Positions 21,107-32,070 of a stretch of DNA of 64,000 nt are shown here, in pieces. The notes below the pieces were generated by a model. It was not told the DNA's origin and did not search any database. It saw only the letters and a program-made list of their open reading frames with translations. The DNA comes from Vitis vinifera (lineage: Eukaryota; Streptophyta; Magnoliopsida; Vitales; Vitaceae): assembly GCF_030704535.1 (NCBI RefSeq), contig NC_081821.1:6153001-6217000 (forward strand), read 5' to 3'. The position numbers and the translations under genes are program-made. The first letter of the stretch is position 1. Each line of letters begins with the position of its first letter.

Positions 21107-22240
21107 CTACCATATCCAGCTCCCAATCATTGAAGTTCTCAAAAAAATTAGATTCCAACCTCCTTGACCAGAATTTTGGTCCCACATTTCCTCCACCGTT
21201 GCATTCCTATGAGCAACCATGACAAAAAGGTGGGGGAAGCAATGGGACAGCGTTGTATCAGTACACCAAATATCTGTCCAGAATCTGATTTTTGTGCCTT
21301 TCCCAGCTAAGAGCGCCATATTACTCCAACACCAATCAGATTCTTTCAAGATCTCCTTCCAAACCCTTACTCCAGCCGCCCCATTGACCTCCTTTGTCCT
21401 CCATCCAAGACCCTCTTGCCCATACTTCGTCATGATTACTTGTTTCCAAAGGCTGTCATTTTCACAAGCATATCTCCATATCCACTTACTTAGCAAGGCT
21501 TTGTTCAACAGGGCTAGCTTCCTCAGACCTAGCCCCCCCTTATTCTTATCCATACAAACCACCTCCCAATTAACTAGATGGATTTTTCCCTCGAAGTTCC
21601 CCCCCCTCCACAGGAAGTCCCTTTGAACTTTCTCTAACCTTCTAGCAACAATCTTGGGCATTCGGAAAAGAGTCATTTGATAGATTGACATGCTAGCCAG
21701 AGTACTTTTTATGAGGGTAATTCTCCCCCCTTTAGAGATATACTGTCGTTTCCAAAGTGCAAGTCTCCTCCTCATTCTCTCTTCCACCCCATGCCACACA
21801 GAGATGGCCCTACTAGGAGCCCTTAAGGGCAACCCCAAGTACTGAGAGGGCAAGGATCCCACCCTGCAATCCAACTCCACTGCTAGCCCTTCAACCTCGT
21901 CCACCTCCCCAATTGGGATGATTTCACTTTTTGCCAAATTAATCCTCAGACCTGCAGCAGCTTCAAACCAGAATAGGATCCAACTTAAATGAGTTAACTG
22001 CTCTTTGCTAGCCTCACAGAACACAATTGTATCATCAACAAAGAATAAATGGGAGATGTTCATGGGGGATCTTCTACCACCCCGAATGTTACATCCTGAA
22101 AGGAATCCCCCCTCAACAGCTTTCCTAATGAGAACATCCAACACTTCCATTCCCATCACGAAAAGGTAGGGAGATAGGGGGTCTCCTTGTCTAAGCCCCT
22201 TAGAACTTGGGAAAAAACCAGCTGGAACCCCATTAACCAA
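21107..22240 (-). CDS. LINE ORF2 fragment: reverse transcriptase catalytic core and thumb
   Basis: An open stretch of 377 codons continuing the - strand LINE reverse transcriptase. [20 protein letters not shown] is the strand before the active site, and ISHLFFVDDTIVFCEA carries the catalytic Asp pair (FVDD). It continues through NLAKSEIIP and the typical LALWKRQYISKGGRITLIKS, and KVQRDFLWRGG, into the linker before zf-RVT. It sits in the same frame as the fragment upstream, separated by one stop. Confidence 0.88.
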   Translation of the reverse strand: MVNGVPAGFFPSSKGLRQGDPLSPYLFVMGMEVLDVLIRKAVEGGFLSGCNIRGGRRSPMNISHLFFVDDTIVFCEASKEQLTHLSWILFWFEAAAGLRINLAKSEIIPIGEVDEVEGLAVELDCRVGSLPSQYLGLPLRAPSRAISVWHGVEERMRRRLALWKRQYISKGGRITLIKSTLASMSIYQMTLFRMPKIVARRLEKVQRDFLWRGGNFEGKIHLVNWEVVCMDKNKGGLGLRKLALLNKALLSKWIWRYACENDSLWKQVIMTKYGQEGLGWRTKEVNGAAGVRVWKEILKESDWCWSNMALLAGKGTKIRFWTDIWCTDTTLSHCFPHLFVMVAHRNATVEEMWDQNSGQGGWNLIFLRTSMIGSWIW

Positions 22241-22258
22241 TACTGAAAATTTGGCTAA

Positions 22259-23503
22259 TCATAAGCAACTCCACATCCACCCCAACCACTTTGGCCCAAA
22301 ACCCATTTTTTGCAAAACCTTCAACAAAAACCGCCAGTTAATGCTGTCATAGGCTTTCTTTATATCCAATTTGCAGATGAGCACCTTCTCTTTTCTTTTC
22401 TGCCACGAGTCTATCACCTCATTGGCAATTAAGGAAGCATCAAGAATTTGTTTTCCCATCACAAAGGCATTCTGGGTAGGGGAGACCACCTTTCCTACCA
22501 CTTTCTTGAGCCTATTAGCTAACACTTTAGCCAACAGCTTATAAAGCTCCCCCAAAAGGCTGATAGGTCTAAAGTCTCCTAGATCCTCTGCCCCACCTTT
22601 CTTAGGAATCAGGACCAGGAAAGTGTTATTGAGACTCTTAAGAAACGAACTATGCTTGTGGAATTCCTTAAACATTTCCATAATCTCCTCCTTAGCGAAG
22701 TCCCAACAGCTTTGCCAAAAGGCCACAGTAAAGCCATCTGGCCCAGGAGCTTTGTCTCCATTCATCTCCATCAAGGCCGAATGAACCTCATTCTTTGAAA
22801 AAGAAAGCTCCAGATTCTCCGCTTCTTGCTGACTGATCCGGTCTAGCTGAATCCTCCCAATATCCGCCTCCCATCCCCTATCTTCTGAAAGCGACTGCTG
22901 AAAAGCATTAGCAATTCCTTCCCTCACTTCTTGCTTCTCAGAGAGCCACTCCCCATTAATCTTAACTCTGTCCAAGGAGTTGTTTCTACGATGGACATTT
23001 GCCATATGATGGAAAAAGCCCGTATTTCTATCCCCTTCTCTTAGCCAGACCTCCCTTGATAGTTGTTTCCAATGAATTTCTTTTAGAAGCACCCACTTTT
23101 TATAGCTATCTTTTGCTTCCTTTTTAAACTCCGTTTCCTTCACTGTCAGACTTCTTTCACTTTCCACCCGGTCCCAGAAATCCACTTGCTGTAGGGCTGA
23201 AGATTTGTTACAGTCCAACCTCCCAAACACCTCTCTATTCCATACTTTCAAATTCTGTTTGATTCCCTTCATCTTAACAGCCAGTATATAGCTAGCACTG
23301 CCCCTGACCTCCATCCCGCCCCACCAGCTTCGAATAAGGTCTTTGAATCCCTCAACCTTGAGCCACATATTTTCGAACCTGAAAGGAGAAGGGCTTCTTC
23401 TTATCCCACCCCCCACAAGAAGAACTGGGAAGTGATCAGAAACAGGTTGGGGCAGCCTGCTTTGGAACACTCCACTGAAATGATCTAACCAGCTAGAGGA
23501 CAC
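22259..23503 (-). CDS. LINE ORF2 fragment: end of endonuclease and start of reverse transcriptase
   Basis: An open stretch of 414 codons inside the - strand LINE. It holds the last part of the AP-endonuclease-like domain (SDHFPVLL), the linker, and the fingers/palm start of the reverse transcriptase with NGDKAPGPDGFTVAFWQ, DFRPISLLGELYKLLAKVLA, QNAFVMGKQILDASLIANEV and KLDIKKAYDSINW. It ends at a TGA; the frame resumes past the stop in the next stretch. Confidence 0.88.
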   Translation of the reverse strand: MSSSWLDHFSGVFQSRLPQPVSDHFPVLLVGGGIRRSPSPFRFENMWLKVEGFKDLIRSWWGGMEVRGSASYILAVKMKGIKQNLKVWNREVFGRLDCNKSSALQQVDFWDRVESERSLTVKETEFKKEAKDSYKKWVLLKEIHWKQLSREVWLREGDRNTGFFHHMANVHRRNNSLDRVKINGEWLSEKQEVREGIANAFQQSLSEDRGWEADIGRIQLDRISQQEAENLELSFSKNEVHSALMEMNGDKAPGPDGFTVAFWQSCWDFAKEEIMEMFKEFHKHSSFLKSLNNTFLVLIPKKGGAEDLGDFRPISLLGELYKLLAKVLANRLKKVVGKVVSPTQNAFVMGKQILDASLIANEVIDSWQKRKEKVLICKLDIKKAYDSINWRFLLKVLQKMGFGPKWLGWMWSCL

Positions 23504-26069
23504 GAGAAACTTGTCCAGTCTAGCCCAGGATTGGTTATTAGGACCCCTACTCCAGGTGAACTGCCCCCCTGTAACGGAAGGTCTACCAGCCCTAACTCAT
23601 CAACAATCTCAGCAAATCTCCTCATCTTTGAAGTTATTCTCCTCTAGCTACTCCTTTCCATTTGGAGGAGAGTGATGTTAAAATCCCCCCCTAGGCACCA
23701 GGGGTCTTTCTAAAGACTTCTAATCGCCCCAAATTCTTCCCAAAGACATTCCCTTTCCACTTTTGTAAACGGACCATAAACTCCCGTGAACACCCAGACA
23801 ACCCCATCTTCTACATTCCTGAACCTGCAGGATAAGGAGAATTGGTCCTCCTTTCAATCCAAAATGTCAAGCGACCTTTTATCCCAGCAGATCAGGATAC
23901 CTCCCGCAGTCCCCTCTGCATCTAGAGCTCTCCAATCTAAAAATCTCCCCGAGCCTAAACTTCTCACAACACCCTTCGACATAGATTGAATTTTTGTCTC
24001 CTAGATACATAGTAAATCAACCTTTTGGTTCCTTATGAAAGTCTTGATAATTTTCCTTTTGGACCTATCGTTTACTCCTCTCACATTCCAACTTAGAACC
24101 TTTAACTTCATTGGATTACTACGATTTGACTCCCTTTGCCCTATGAGAGGCCTTTCTGCTTATTTCCCCCCTCGTAATTCATAGAGCACTCCAACCTCTT
24201 TAATTCCCTTTCGAACTTTGACTTCTCTAGAAGTTCTTTGCTGTGTATCCTCTCCCATCTCTTTCTGATTTTAATCAAGAAGCTCAAAATTTCCTTTTCC
24301 AATCCCTCTGTCGGGAATCCAAGAAAGTGGCTGAATTTTGCCAAGCTACTTTCCTCCCATTTTTCCTCATTCTCATTTCTCTCAACTTGGGTCTCAGACA
24401 TGCCAGAATCCCCCTCCGCACCCCTGGCCTTATCGCTGATTCTATTATCTTCTTCCAAGACCCAGTAGCCATTGCCATCCTCATTAGGCCCCTCCTCCGC
24501 TGTCAACCACATTGTGTTCTCACTCCGGAATTCCTCCCCTATAATCTCAGAACGACCGTAAAACTCCCCCTCCGGAGCCCAATCAAAAGAAAGAGAATTA
24601 AGATGAGAAACCCCCAAAACCCTTTTTCCCTTAGAATAAGAAACCGACCCATACCTCAGAGCTTCCTCTTCAAGAGCCCAGTCTATCTCTGAGTGGCTAA
24701 CTTTCAACTGCTGCTTCCTGAAGTCCTTAGTTTCCCAGGCAACAAAGGGCTCCAACTTTGAGAAGTTCACGCTCCTGGAAATGTTGCATTCTAGAAGACA
24801 GGCCTTCTCCCGCGGGCCTTTACTTAAAGCCTAGGCTAGGGGCGTGACTGGGCTGACCCTTTCTAGCCCATCAAACCCAACTCGCTTTGAGCAGTCCACC
24901 TTTTTAGCCCTCCACCTAGTCGATGGGCCTGCCTCTGACCCATCTGCGACAGCCACCACTTCTTTTAACTTTAAGCCCAAAGTTTTATTTTGCAAGAAAG
25001 GCCCGCCAGCCCTCCTCGCATCCTTTGAGCCCACGATCAGGCCTGATGCAGGAGGCCCATGCGCCATCACATCAGCCCAGTTCCGGGTCGCCGAGTCTTG
25101 GGCCCGATTTTCAAACTCCTGGCCCAACCCATTCTCTTGCGCACCCATCACCAGCGTCTCGAGCCTCGTGCTCCCCGACTCTTCCTCCACGCGTGAAACA
25201 ACTTCACCCCTAACCTCACCACTTTTTCGCCCCGACACTTCACCACCATCCACCAATTCTTTCCTCAGCTTCGGTCTTAGCTCCCACCAAAGCATAAGGT
25301 AGTAGACAAACTCCCTAACTTCGATCTCCAACCCACTCGGCATAAAACCTTCATTCGTTTTTACCAAGATTCGAGCTCACTGGAGATCCCCCAACTTCTC
25401 CGTCTGTGGAGCAATTGCGACGAAGCCCCCACACTCGTCTCCCACTCTTCTCAAAATTGTCGGATTCCACAACGAGATTGGGAGTCCGACGATTTTGACC
25501 CAGACTTCCTTTCTTAACTCTTCCTCTACCCAACACCCGGTCCTAGGGTTCTAGTGTTCCAGTCCCAACTAGTGCCCTCCCAACAAACGTTTCCCTGAGG
25601 ATAGAACACGTCTTGCTTCTTCCAAGGCTTCAAACTCCAACAAGACCCTATTCTTCTCCAGTCTTGCCAGCCCTAAATTTCCTTTTAGCCCCCAAGAGTT
25701 TGCCATTAATCTCCCTAGTTTCTCCATATCCTCTCCTCCTTCTGCACTAGATTTCCAGCTCGCAACAATGCAATGTTCCAATTTCCACAGGTTTTCGAGT
25801 GTTTCCTCCCTTCTAACCTTCACTCTGACTGAGTTATTAACCCTCCAACTTGGTCTCTTCGCTACTTCCGCAAACGATCTCTCCAAATCTAATTTCCCCA
25901 CTACCCTTGCTTCTTGCTTATTTGCTTTTCTGCCCATAGCTCCTTCCATTTGTTGAATTTTCTCTGCCATGGTCACCCATCGTCCTTTTTTCCCTCCACC
26001 TTTCGGAATAAAAAGGTGATGTTAAAATGCCTCTAGGACTTAGTGTGTCATTTGTGTCATTTCTATTAT

Positions 26070-26580
26070 GTTTGACAAATTTAGTTTGAGTGAGAAAGTT
26101 ACAATGACAAATGTAAACACTATGGTAATGTTCCTTTTAGAACATTTGGTTGAGCATTTTAATTGAAAAGACCATGGAAGCAATTAATTATAAAAACAAA
26201 TTTGTTTTTGTGCTAGAAAATTATATTTATTTGCAACAAACATGCATGTGTGACATAGTACTTTCATGATTATATGTATTCACTCCCATTGGATATGTGT
26301 CAAAATATTTTTATGAATATCAAGTATGGGCTTTAGAATATTTATAAATAAATATCCTTCTATCTTTTTTGAGTGGGATTGGCACTTATAGTCACCATTC
26401 TAGGGTTTTGTTAAATCACTTATGTCCTAGTATATGTGCTGTTTTCTATGTTTAATGTTTATTTTATGAGCCTTGCATATGAATTTCCATACTCCGCAAC
26501 AAAAATAAATGCTTGTACATTTAAGCTTCCAAGGTTGCCTCTATTGAATTAATGGAGTCTAGCAAGATCCTTAAGGAAAC
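26070..26580. repeat. older duplicated segment, right copy
   Basis: Partner of 19680-20337, with shared ordered words including AAAGACCATGGAAGCAA, ACATGCATGTGTGACA and CTTCCAAGGTTGCCT. It is immediately followed by the first Ninja/AFP exon relic. Confidence 0.65.
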
Positions 26581-26859
26581 ACAGTACTTGCTTCTTTATT
26601 CATCTCCTAAGCAGCCATCACTGATATTATACTAGCATTTACATTTGAGTTTCATGAGATCCTTCTTACATTTTCACCATCTATGAGGAGGTGTGATTAG
26701 TAATATATCTCACAGGACTTACCAAGTCACCCCCACCATCATGTTTGATTGCCTCTTTAAATACTTTCACAAAAATCTTTCTAGCGTTTTTCCACTGGGG
26801 TCTACAATGATTTTCATTACATTAGCCATTGTTTAGTCAGTTTTGAGAAGGGTAATCAT

Positions 26860-27058
26860 GACAATGATTTGGAAATCATAAAACAATGTGCAGTTACATG
26901 TACCAGGTCCAATGGGTATTGTGTTCGACAGGATGTTTAGTATTGTATATTTTTTGCCATGTTGGCTTTCTCACTCCAGCAGAGTTTGTAAAACATGCTG
27001 GTGGAAATTACATAGCAAATCCCATGAAGCTTATTGTTGTGCGCCTTGCCTCCTTTTA
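26860..27058 (+). pseudogene. decayed copy of the Ninja/AFP last exon
   Basis: Reading with frame changes gives LEIIKQ, then GPxNG, FFAMLAF, TPAEFVKHAGGN and NPMKLIVVRLASF, ending TCCTTTTAA. The order and spacing match the last exon of the intact gene at 12991-13325 (LIKQ, TPAEFVRHAGGDD, NPMKQIIVCPASF). It is broken by several frameshifts and stops. There is no sign of exon 1, so this is a partial copy or the survivor of a longer duplication. Confidence 0.8.
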
Positions 27059-27304
27059 ATTTAATAAATAGTGAATTTATGTAAATGATATCATGAAAAC
27101 TTATGCTGGATAAGTAATAGTAATATTGCTGATTTGCCTTTTTCAATACTTGTAGAAAAATCATTTTCCTTTTTCGCATTGAGGTTGGTTACAATCATCA
27201 CTATGCTATGTGTCCTGCTGCTTTAAAAGATTGTAATCTTTTTATATGAATTCTCAAGAAGTTATCAAAACTGTAATACTGAAACTATGGGCCAAATTTG
27301 TCTG

Positions 27305-27390
27305 AGGCCGAATTTGTTGAGTGAGCTGGTTATGGTGACATGGTGAACCCTGTATAAAATATTAATGCATGGCCTGCCTTTTTTAACTTC
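27305..27390 (+). pseudogene. second, more decayed copy of the Ninja/AFP C-terminus
   Basis: Reads EAEFVE, stop, AGYGDMVNPV, then NINAWPAFF and TAA, aligning base by base with the PAEFVRHAGGDDVENPMKQ to CPASF end of the gene at 13240-13325. It lies about 250 bp after the end of the first relic. Confidence 0.65.
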
Positions 27391-28740
27391 TAGGATTTTT
27401 TGTGGCTTCATTTTTTTGAATAATGACAAACTATATGAAGTAAGAAAATTGTTCCCATAAGATCAACATCTCTTGCAATCCTCTGATACCTATTCTTTCC
27501 TATTATCATTTAGTAGCTTCAACTTGAATTAAGTTACTCGATGTTGGGGTTGTGATTGCTCTTGATTTCAAATGACTAGACAATCTGAGGCAACTTTTTC
27601 TCATTTTCTCTTCAAATTGTGGTGCTCTGTATGTAGTCCTTTCTTTTCTTGCTACTCACCAATCTCTTGTTTCTGCTGCACTCATTTAATGGACATGCTA
27701 TTTATCGATTTCTAAGCATCCTTGACCACGGGTCATCATTGGTCTTGTATCCTTTCAAGTAATAGATATTCCTTAATTAGATGACACCAGCAGCATTTTG
27801 TTATTTCCTATAGAGCCAACACCGAACCTTTGAATGAGAATTTTTTTTCATGTGATTTGGCAACCTCCCATTATACCCCAGACAGGGTTTTTGGATACCC
27901 TATGAGTACATTGTCTATTGGACTTACCAATTGAAGATTCAGGATCAAAGATCATTGAGAACTTAATGGTAAGTTCTTCACAAGTTTTTCAAAGAAACTG
28001 AAGTTGGTCTTGATGAACTTGGTTTCTGTTACAAACAAGGAGAGAATTTCAATGTCGATAATGATGAATCAGTGAATGAAAATATTCGAGTTTCAGTTCC
28101 CAATGGGTGTCGGTTTTTGTTACTCGCAAGGACATTCAGTGCAAGGTCTGTGGAAAACAAATTGCATCTGCCCTTTTTTTTGTTTGGTGGCATGAAGTCA
28201 ATAAAACATTCTGAAGAATTAAACCTAAAAAAGGAAAGACACTCATAGATGGGGAAGAAGTTCAAGCTAGGAAGTGCAAAGTGCTGCACATCATTTTATT
28301 TGAGTGTCATCAGTTTATTCAATGTTATTCCTCTTTTGGAGTTCGATGCAACTGGAAAATTGTTCTCTTGTTTCCTAATGAGGATTTCATCAGCTCTGCA
28401 TGAGGTTCTGAGTTGGTGCTTGAGGTGTGCTTGATGTTTTTCTTCCTCCAGATTTTCTTACAAAAATTTCCATGCTAAAGTTTTAGATTCTGATGACATT
28501 ATGAATTCAAGGAACCTGTTGAGAATCAAAGAAATTGTCTTTACTTCTCTCAAGCAATGTTCAATTGTTTAGTTCTTAGGCAATATGGAATGTCTAATGG
28601 GGCAAAATTCATACAGAGGAGGTATAGAAGAAATCTCCTCTGATTTGCAAAGAAATCATCAATTGATAAAGATGCAGCCTCTCCTCCTAGGTTGGAGGAT
28701 TGCCAAAATCCTCTCCTGTAATGCCATCTAATTGAAGAAA
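27391..28740. other. spacer with unrecognised coding-like remnant
   Basis: At about 28010-28150 (+) a frame reads LDELGFCYKQGENFNVDNDE and continues some 25 residues without low complexity, then decays. It looks like part of a dead gene, but I do not recognise the family. Nothing else is supported here. Confidence 0.3.
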
Positions 28741-30743
28741 GCTAAGGTCTGTTTGGGTTTGGTCATGATTTCTGATGGTTGTTTTTAAAAATTATTTTTA
28801 ATTAAAATATAAACATAATTTTTTAATATTTTATATAAATAAGGATGTTTGATTAGTTGTTTTTAAAATATATATATTTTTTTTTTCAAAAAACAAAAAA
28901 TAAAAAACTTGTTTATTTTAAAAATAAATTTTCTATTTTGATTTTATAAAATCATAATAAATTTGATTTCATTCAAGTGCTATTAGAAATGAAAATAGTT
29001 TTGTAATTATAAATATATTAAAAATAAATGGTTTTTAGTAAAAAAATGAATAATAATGTAATAATGAAATTATATATTAGATTTTTTTATAAGAAAATAT
29101 ATTATCTCAGGACATGTTAGAAATATATGGATACTAATATCTTCTTTAAAGCATAATTGATGTTTTTTTTTCTTAAAAATAAATAATAATACTTTTAGAA
29201 AATTGTAATAATATTTTATTTAAAACTAAATAATTTTGAACTTTTTTAACATATAAATAAGTTAAGTTTTTTTATATAACATACTAACATTTAGCACTTA
29301 GTTATGGATGCAACACTTTCGAATGTTTTAAATTAATTTGCAATTAATTGGATCGATTTTTTTTTTCAAATTATTTTTAAAAATTAAAAAATTCATAAAT
29401 AAGTTAAATTATTAATTTTATCTCATTTAATTTAGAATCTATTTTACCTAATGAGAAAATTAATAAAATCTAGTTGTAGATTTACTTTTTGAGTTTTAAA
29501 TTATTTTTAAAAATTATTAAATTCATTAATACTTTTAATACTTTTAATACAAATGTCACTTGATTTGAAGTTTATTTTTCTATTAAAAAAGTTTATGAAA
29601 ATATTCTTATGTGTTGAGAAGAAATAATAGTGTCATCGTATACCAATTTTTATCTATAAATTTTTTGTATTAATTAATTATTATTTAGGAAGCGGTCGTT
29701 GTATCACACCCGCCAAATTCTTATCCAAACACTTCTCTAGTACGGACGCCTCGCTTCCCATGAGCATCCTCCCACCATGTCTTCTTTTCCAAACCCATTT
29801 CCAGTACGGACCCCTCGCTTCCTCTGCGCACTGCGAACCTCTCATTTCCTCCGAGCACCATCCTCGCACCATCTCTTCACACATTGCAATCATGACACTT
29901 CTACGCAAACTTTCTTGTGCCATCGCTGGAGACACTCATATCTCACTAGATCTTTATCTTGCTTTTTTGTTTGCTATTAGTAGTAGTTGGAAATTGGATG
30001 GTTTGTATGTTCATGATAAACTCAATATTCATGCAAGGCATCTTTGATGGCAATGTCTCCACTTAAGTGTCTCTTCCTCGAAAAGAATCTTTGTTTAAAT
30101 TTCTCAGTCATGGATTATATATACTCTCTGGTTGCAGGCATGGAGGTGTCAGCTGAATGCTGCAAAGTGCAGATGGCCACATTTTGGTACAGGGTACACT
30201 TTTGTGTTTACCTTCATCAAATTATGAAAAAATGGTTCCCAATAATTTGTTTTGGTACATAAATACCCCTCCTAGGATTCCTACAGTTTCTGTAATAATT
30301 TCTAGGGACGTTAAGGCAGTTCACATGGCTCACATGGCTAGCTGCATGCAGATGTGACTGCCTAGAGGTTCTGATTATATCATATTTAGAGCTCTTAGGA
30401 TATACTTATGATATTTTTAATATTTAAAAATTTTTATTGAAATATTAGAAATGTTTTCTAAAATTATTATTAAATACATTCTTAAAATGCGTTTGATACT
30501 GATTTTAAGAAGTGTTTTCAATATTTGTAACATTTAGAAATTTTCATTCTTCAAATATTAAAAATGTTAGAAACACTTCCTATCAAATGCACTCTTAATC
30601 TTTAACGGGTAATTAGGGCATGATCTTGGATCATAGATAAAGCATTTAACTATTTTTATACATCATGGTTTGCTGGATGCATTAAGTTCTTGCTTTGGGT
30701 TTTGATTACTTAATTCCAGAATATGAATATTCTGTAATGGTTA
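28741..30743. other. AT-rich spacer with small repeats
   Basis: 28750-29690 is extremely AT-rich. At 29724-29823 a unit of about 64 bp (TCCAAAC ... AGTACGGACGCCTCGCTTCC) is present twice in degenerate form. 30484-30597 is a small inverted-repeat element. Open frames at 29681-30360 are short and unconvincing. Confidence 0.4.
30484..30597. mobile_element. small inverted-repeat element (MITE-like)
   Basis: Left end GCGTTTGATACTGATTTTAAG and the reverse of the right end GTGCATTTGATAGGAAGTG form imperfect inverted repeats, with an internal partly palindromic ATATTTG/CAAATAT core. Related elements lie at 51497-51618 and about 57055-57147. Confidence 0.6.
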
Positions 30744-31192
30744 TTGGTTGGTATCATCTCTCTTGCAACAAATTTTCATTGTTTGGGTGAAACTGGTAAT
30801 TGGCCAGGTGCAGCAGCGGCAAGAGCAGGTGTAGGTGTAGGCTATGCTCACAATTTGCTTGCCTGGGACATGACTGATCAAAGGGTGTGGGATTCAGCCC
30901 ATCATAACAGACACACTGCTGGAGGCTGGAGCTTGTGGAGAAATGAGAATCACGACGACGTAGATTTGCAGGAGGAAAAGGAGAGGTGTCCTGGAATTAT
31001 AAAACAAAAACCACTTGAAGAAGAGGAAACTTCATCCAAACAGATATCAGGCGCCATTGTACTATCACTCAACTACAAAAACCGCAGGTGCCACGCAGCA
31101 TCGTCTTCTTCCTACTCTCTATCTAAAATTACTCACACTTTCTAACATAAACCCCAATGGAAACCTAATCATCAGACACCCCTCACTTCTTA

Positions 31193-31200
31193 TAAATAGC
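31193..31200 (+). promoter_or_regulatory. TATA box of the first RING-H2 gene
   Basis: TATAAATA lies 80 bp upstream of the ATG at 31273, a position and sequence that also occur before the two other RING genes. Confidence 0.6.
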
Positions 31201-31272
31201 ACCAGTTGTTTGAAAACGAAACTCAAGTTCACATCCCCATACCCGTCTTTCTACTGTTCTTTCTTCTTAGTT

Positions 31273-32070
31273 ATGGCCACCTGTTTTGGCCCTATATGTA
31301 TCATGTGGCAGCCCCCTGATTCTGTTCCTGATGAACCACCACCCTCGCATGCATTTTTCATTGGATTTCGAGATCGGAATGTAGTACAAAACCACTGGCT
31401 AGACGGAAAGCAACCGGCGACAGTACTACTATATGTTCCCGTAAGAATTGAGACGTTTGCAGTTGAAGGTGACGAATTGTTAACTAGTGAGAATTCTGAA
31501 TTCGCCAACCTATCTCGCTTGCTTTCTCTTGTGGGGGTACATTCGTTTTATCTGGCGTCAGTCGTACAAGTGATACACTCTAATGCTGTGGCCATGGCGT
31601 ATGAGACTACCGACAATGGCCAGAACGTAATTGCCATGGTTGCGGAGATTCCATTCCGGTGGTTTTGTCCCCCACAGGAGGTCCAGCAGAATCAGGACGA
31701 GGATGATGAAAACGAGGATGAAGATGAAGATGAAGATGAAGATGAAGATGAAGATGACTCTGATGAATTCGAAGACGGTGAGAATGAGACTATGGATGAG
31801 GTTGTGAGCTATTCATTGGAGGATGGGATGGACGTGGACGTGGACATGGTTGTACCTGCAACCAAAGCTTCCATTGAGGCGCTTGAGAAGCTGGAGGGTT
31901 TAAATTCAATGGGCAAGTGTATGATATGCTTGGAGCAGCTTTCATTGGAAGATGAAGTTAGTAAGATGCCATGCTCGCATGTTTATCATGGAGACTGTAT
32001 CATACAATGGTTGAAGAAGAGTCACATGTGTCCCTTGTGCCGCTTCAAGATGCCGGTCGACCCAAGTTGA
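31273..32070 (+). CDS. RING-H2 finger protein (probable E3 ubiquitin ligase), copy 1
   Basis: Intronless, 265 aa. The frame runs further up to 31015, but the ATG at 31273 is chosen because it follows the TATA box and matches the start context (TTAGTTATGGC) of both paralogues. The N-terminal 140 residues have no domain I recognise but are conserved among the three copies (DAVxNxWLxxxxP, LSLVGVHSFYLASVVQVI). Then come an acidic Asp/Glu run (about 145-170, GATGAA repeats) and a C-terminal RING from C216 to C256: CMIC, x14, C-S-H, x2, H, x2, C, x10, CPLC. RING-H2 domains recruit E2 enzymes for ubiquitin transfer; the substrate is unknown. It is the most divergent of the three. Confidence 0.85.
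   Translation: MATCFGPICIMWQPPDSVPDEPPPSHAFFIGFRDRNVVQNHWLDGKQPATVLLYVPVRIETFAVEGDELLTSENSEFANLSRLLSLVGVHSFYLASVVQVIHSNAVAMAYETTDNGQNVIAMVAEIPFRWFCPPQEVQQNQDEDDENEDEDEDEDEDEDEDDSDEFEDGENETMDEVVSYSLEDGMDVDVDMVVPATKASIEALEKLEGLNSMGKCMICLEQLSLEDEVSKMPCSHVYHGDCIIQWLKKSHMCPLCRFKMPVDPS

Larger units (their letters stand above)
20338..26023 (-). mobile_element. near full-length L1-type LINE with target duplication
   Basis: About 5.7 kb on the - strand. GTGATGTT flanks both ends (20338-20345 and 26016-26023, extendable to AAA[A]xGTGATGTT), and the 3' end has an A-tail (poly-T at 20344-20353). ORF1 (about 25976 down to 24141) reads as a gag-like, nucleic-acid-binding protein with several breaks. ORF2 starts near 24110 with SWNVRGVN (endonuclease), then the reverse transcriptase (LKLDIKKAYDSINW-like, [23 protein letters not shown] at about 22040) and zf-RVT (CCFLCGCEEESVNHILIHC, about 20830). 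A handful of stops and frameshifts (for example the TGA near 22259) make it inactive, but it is far younger than the + strand LINE. Confidence 0.92.

Noticed and set aside
21219-21626. Open frame on the + strand (also 24243-25302 on +)
   Set aside because: Antisense shadows of the - strand LINE ORFs.
30744-31145. 133-codon open frame before RING copy 1
   Set aside because: Mixed reading with no recognised domain, overlapping the promoter of the RING gene.
31015-31272. N-terminal extension of RING copy 1
   Set aside because: It crosses the TATA box and is not shared with the two paralogues; the ATG at 31273 has the conserved context.
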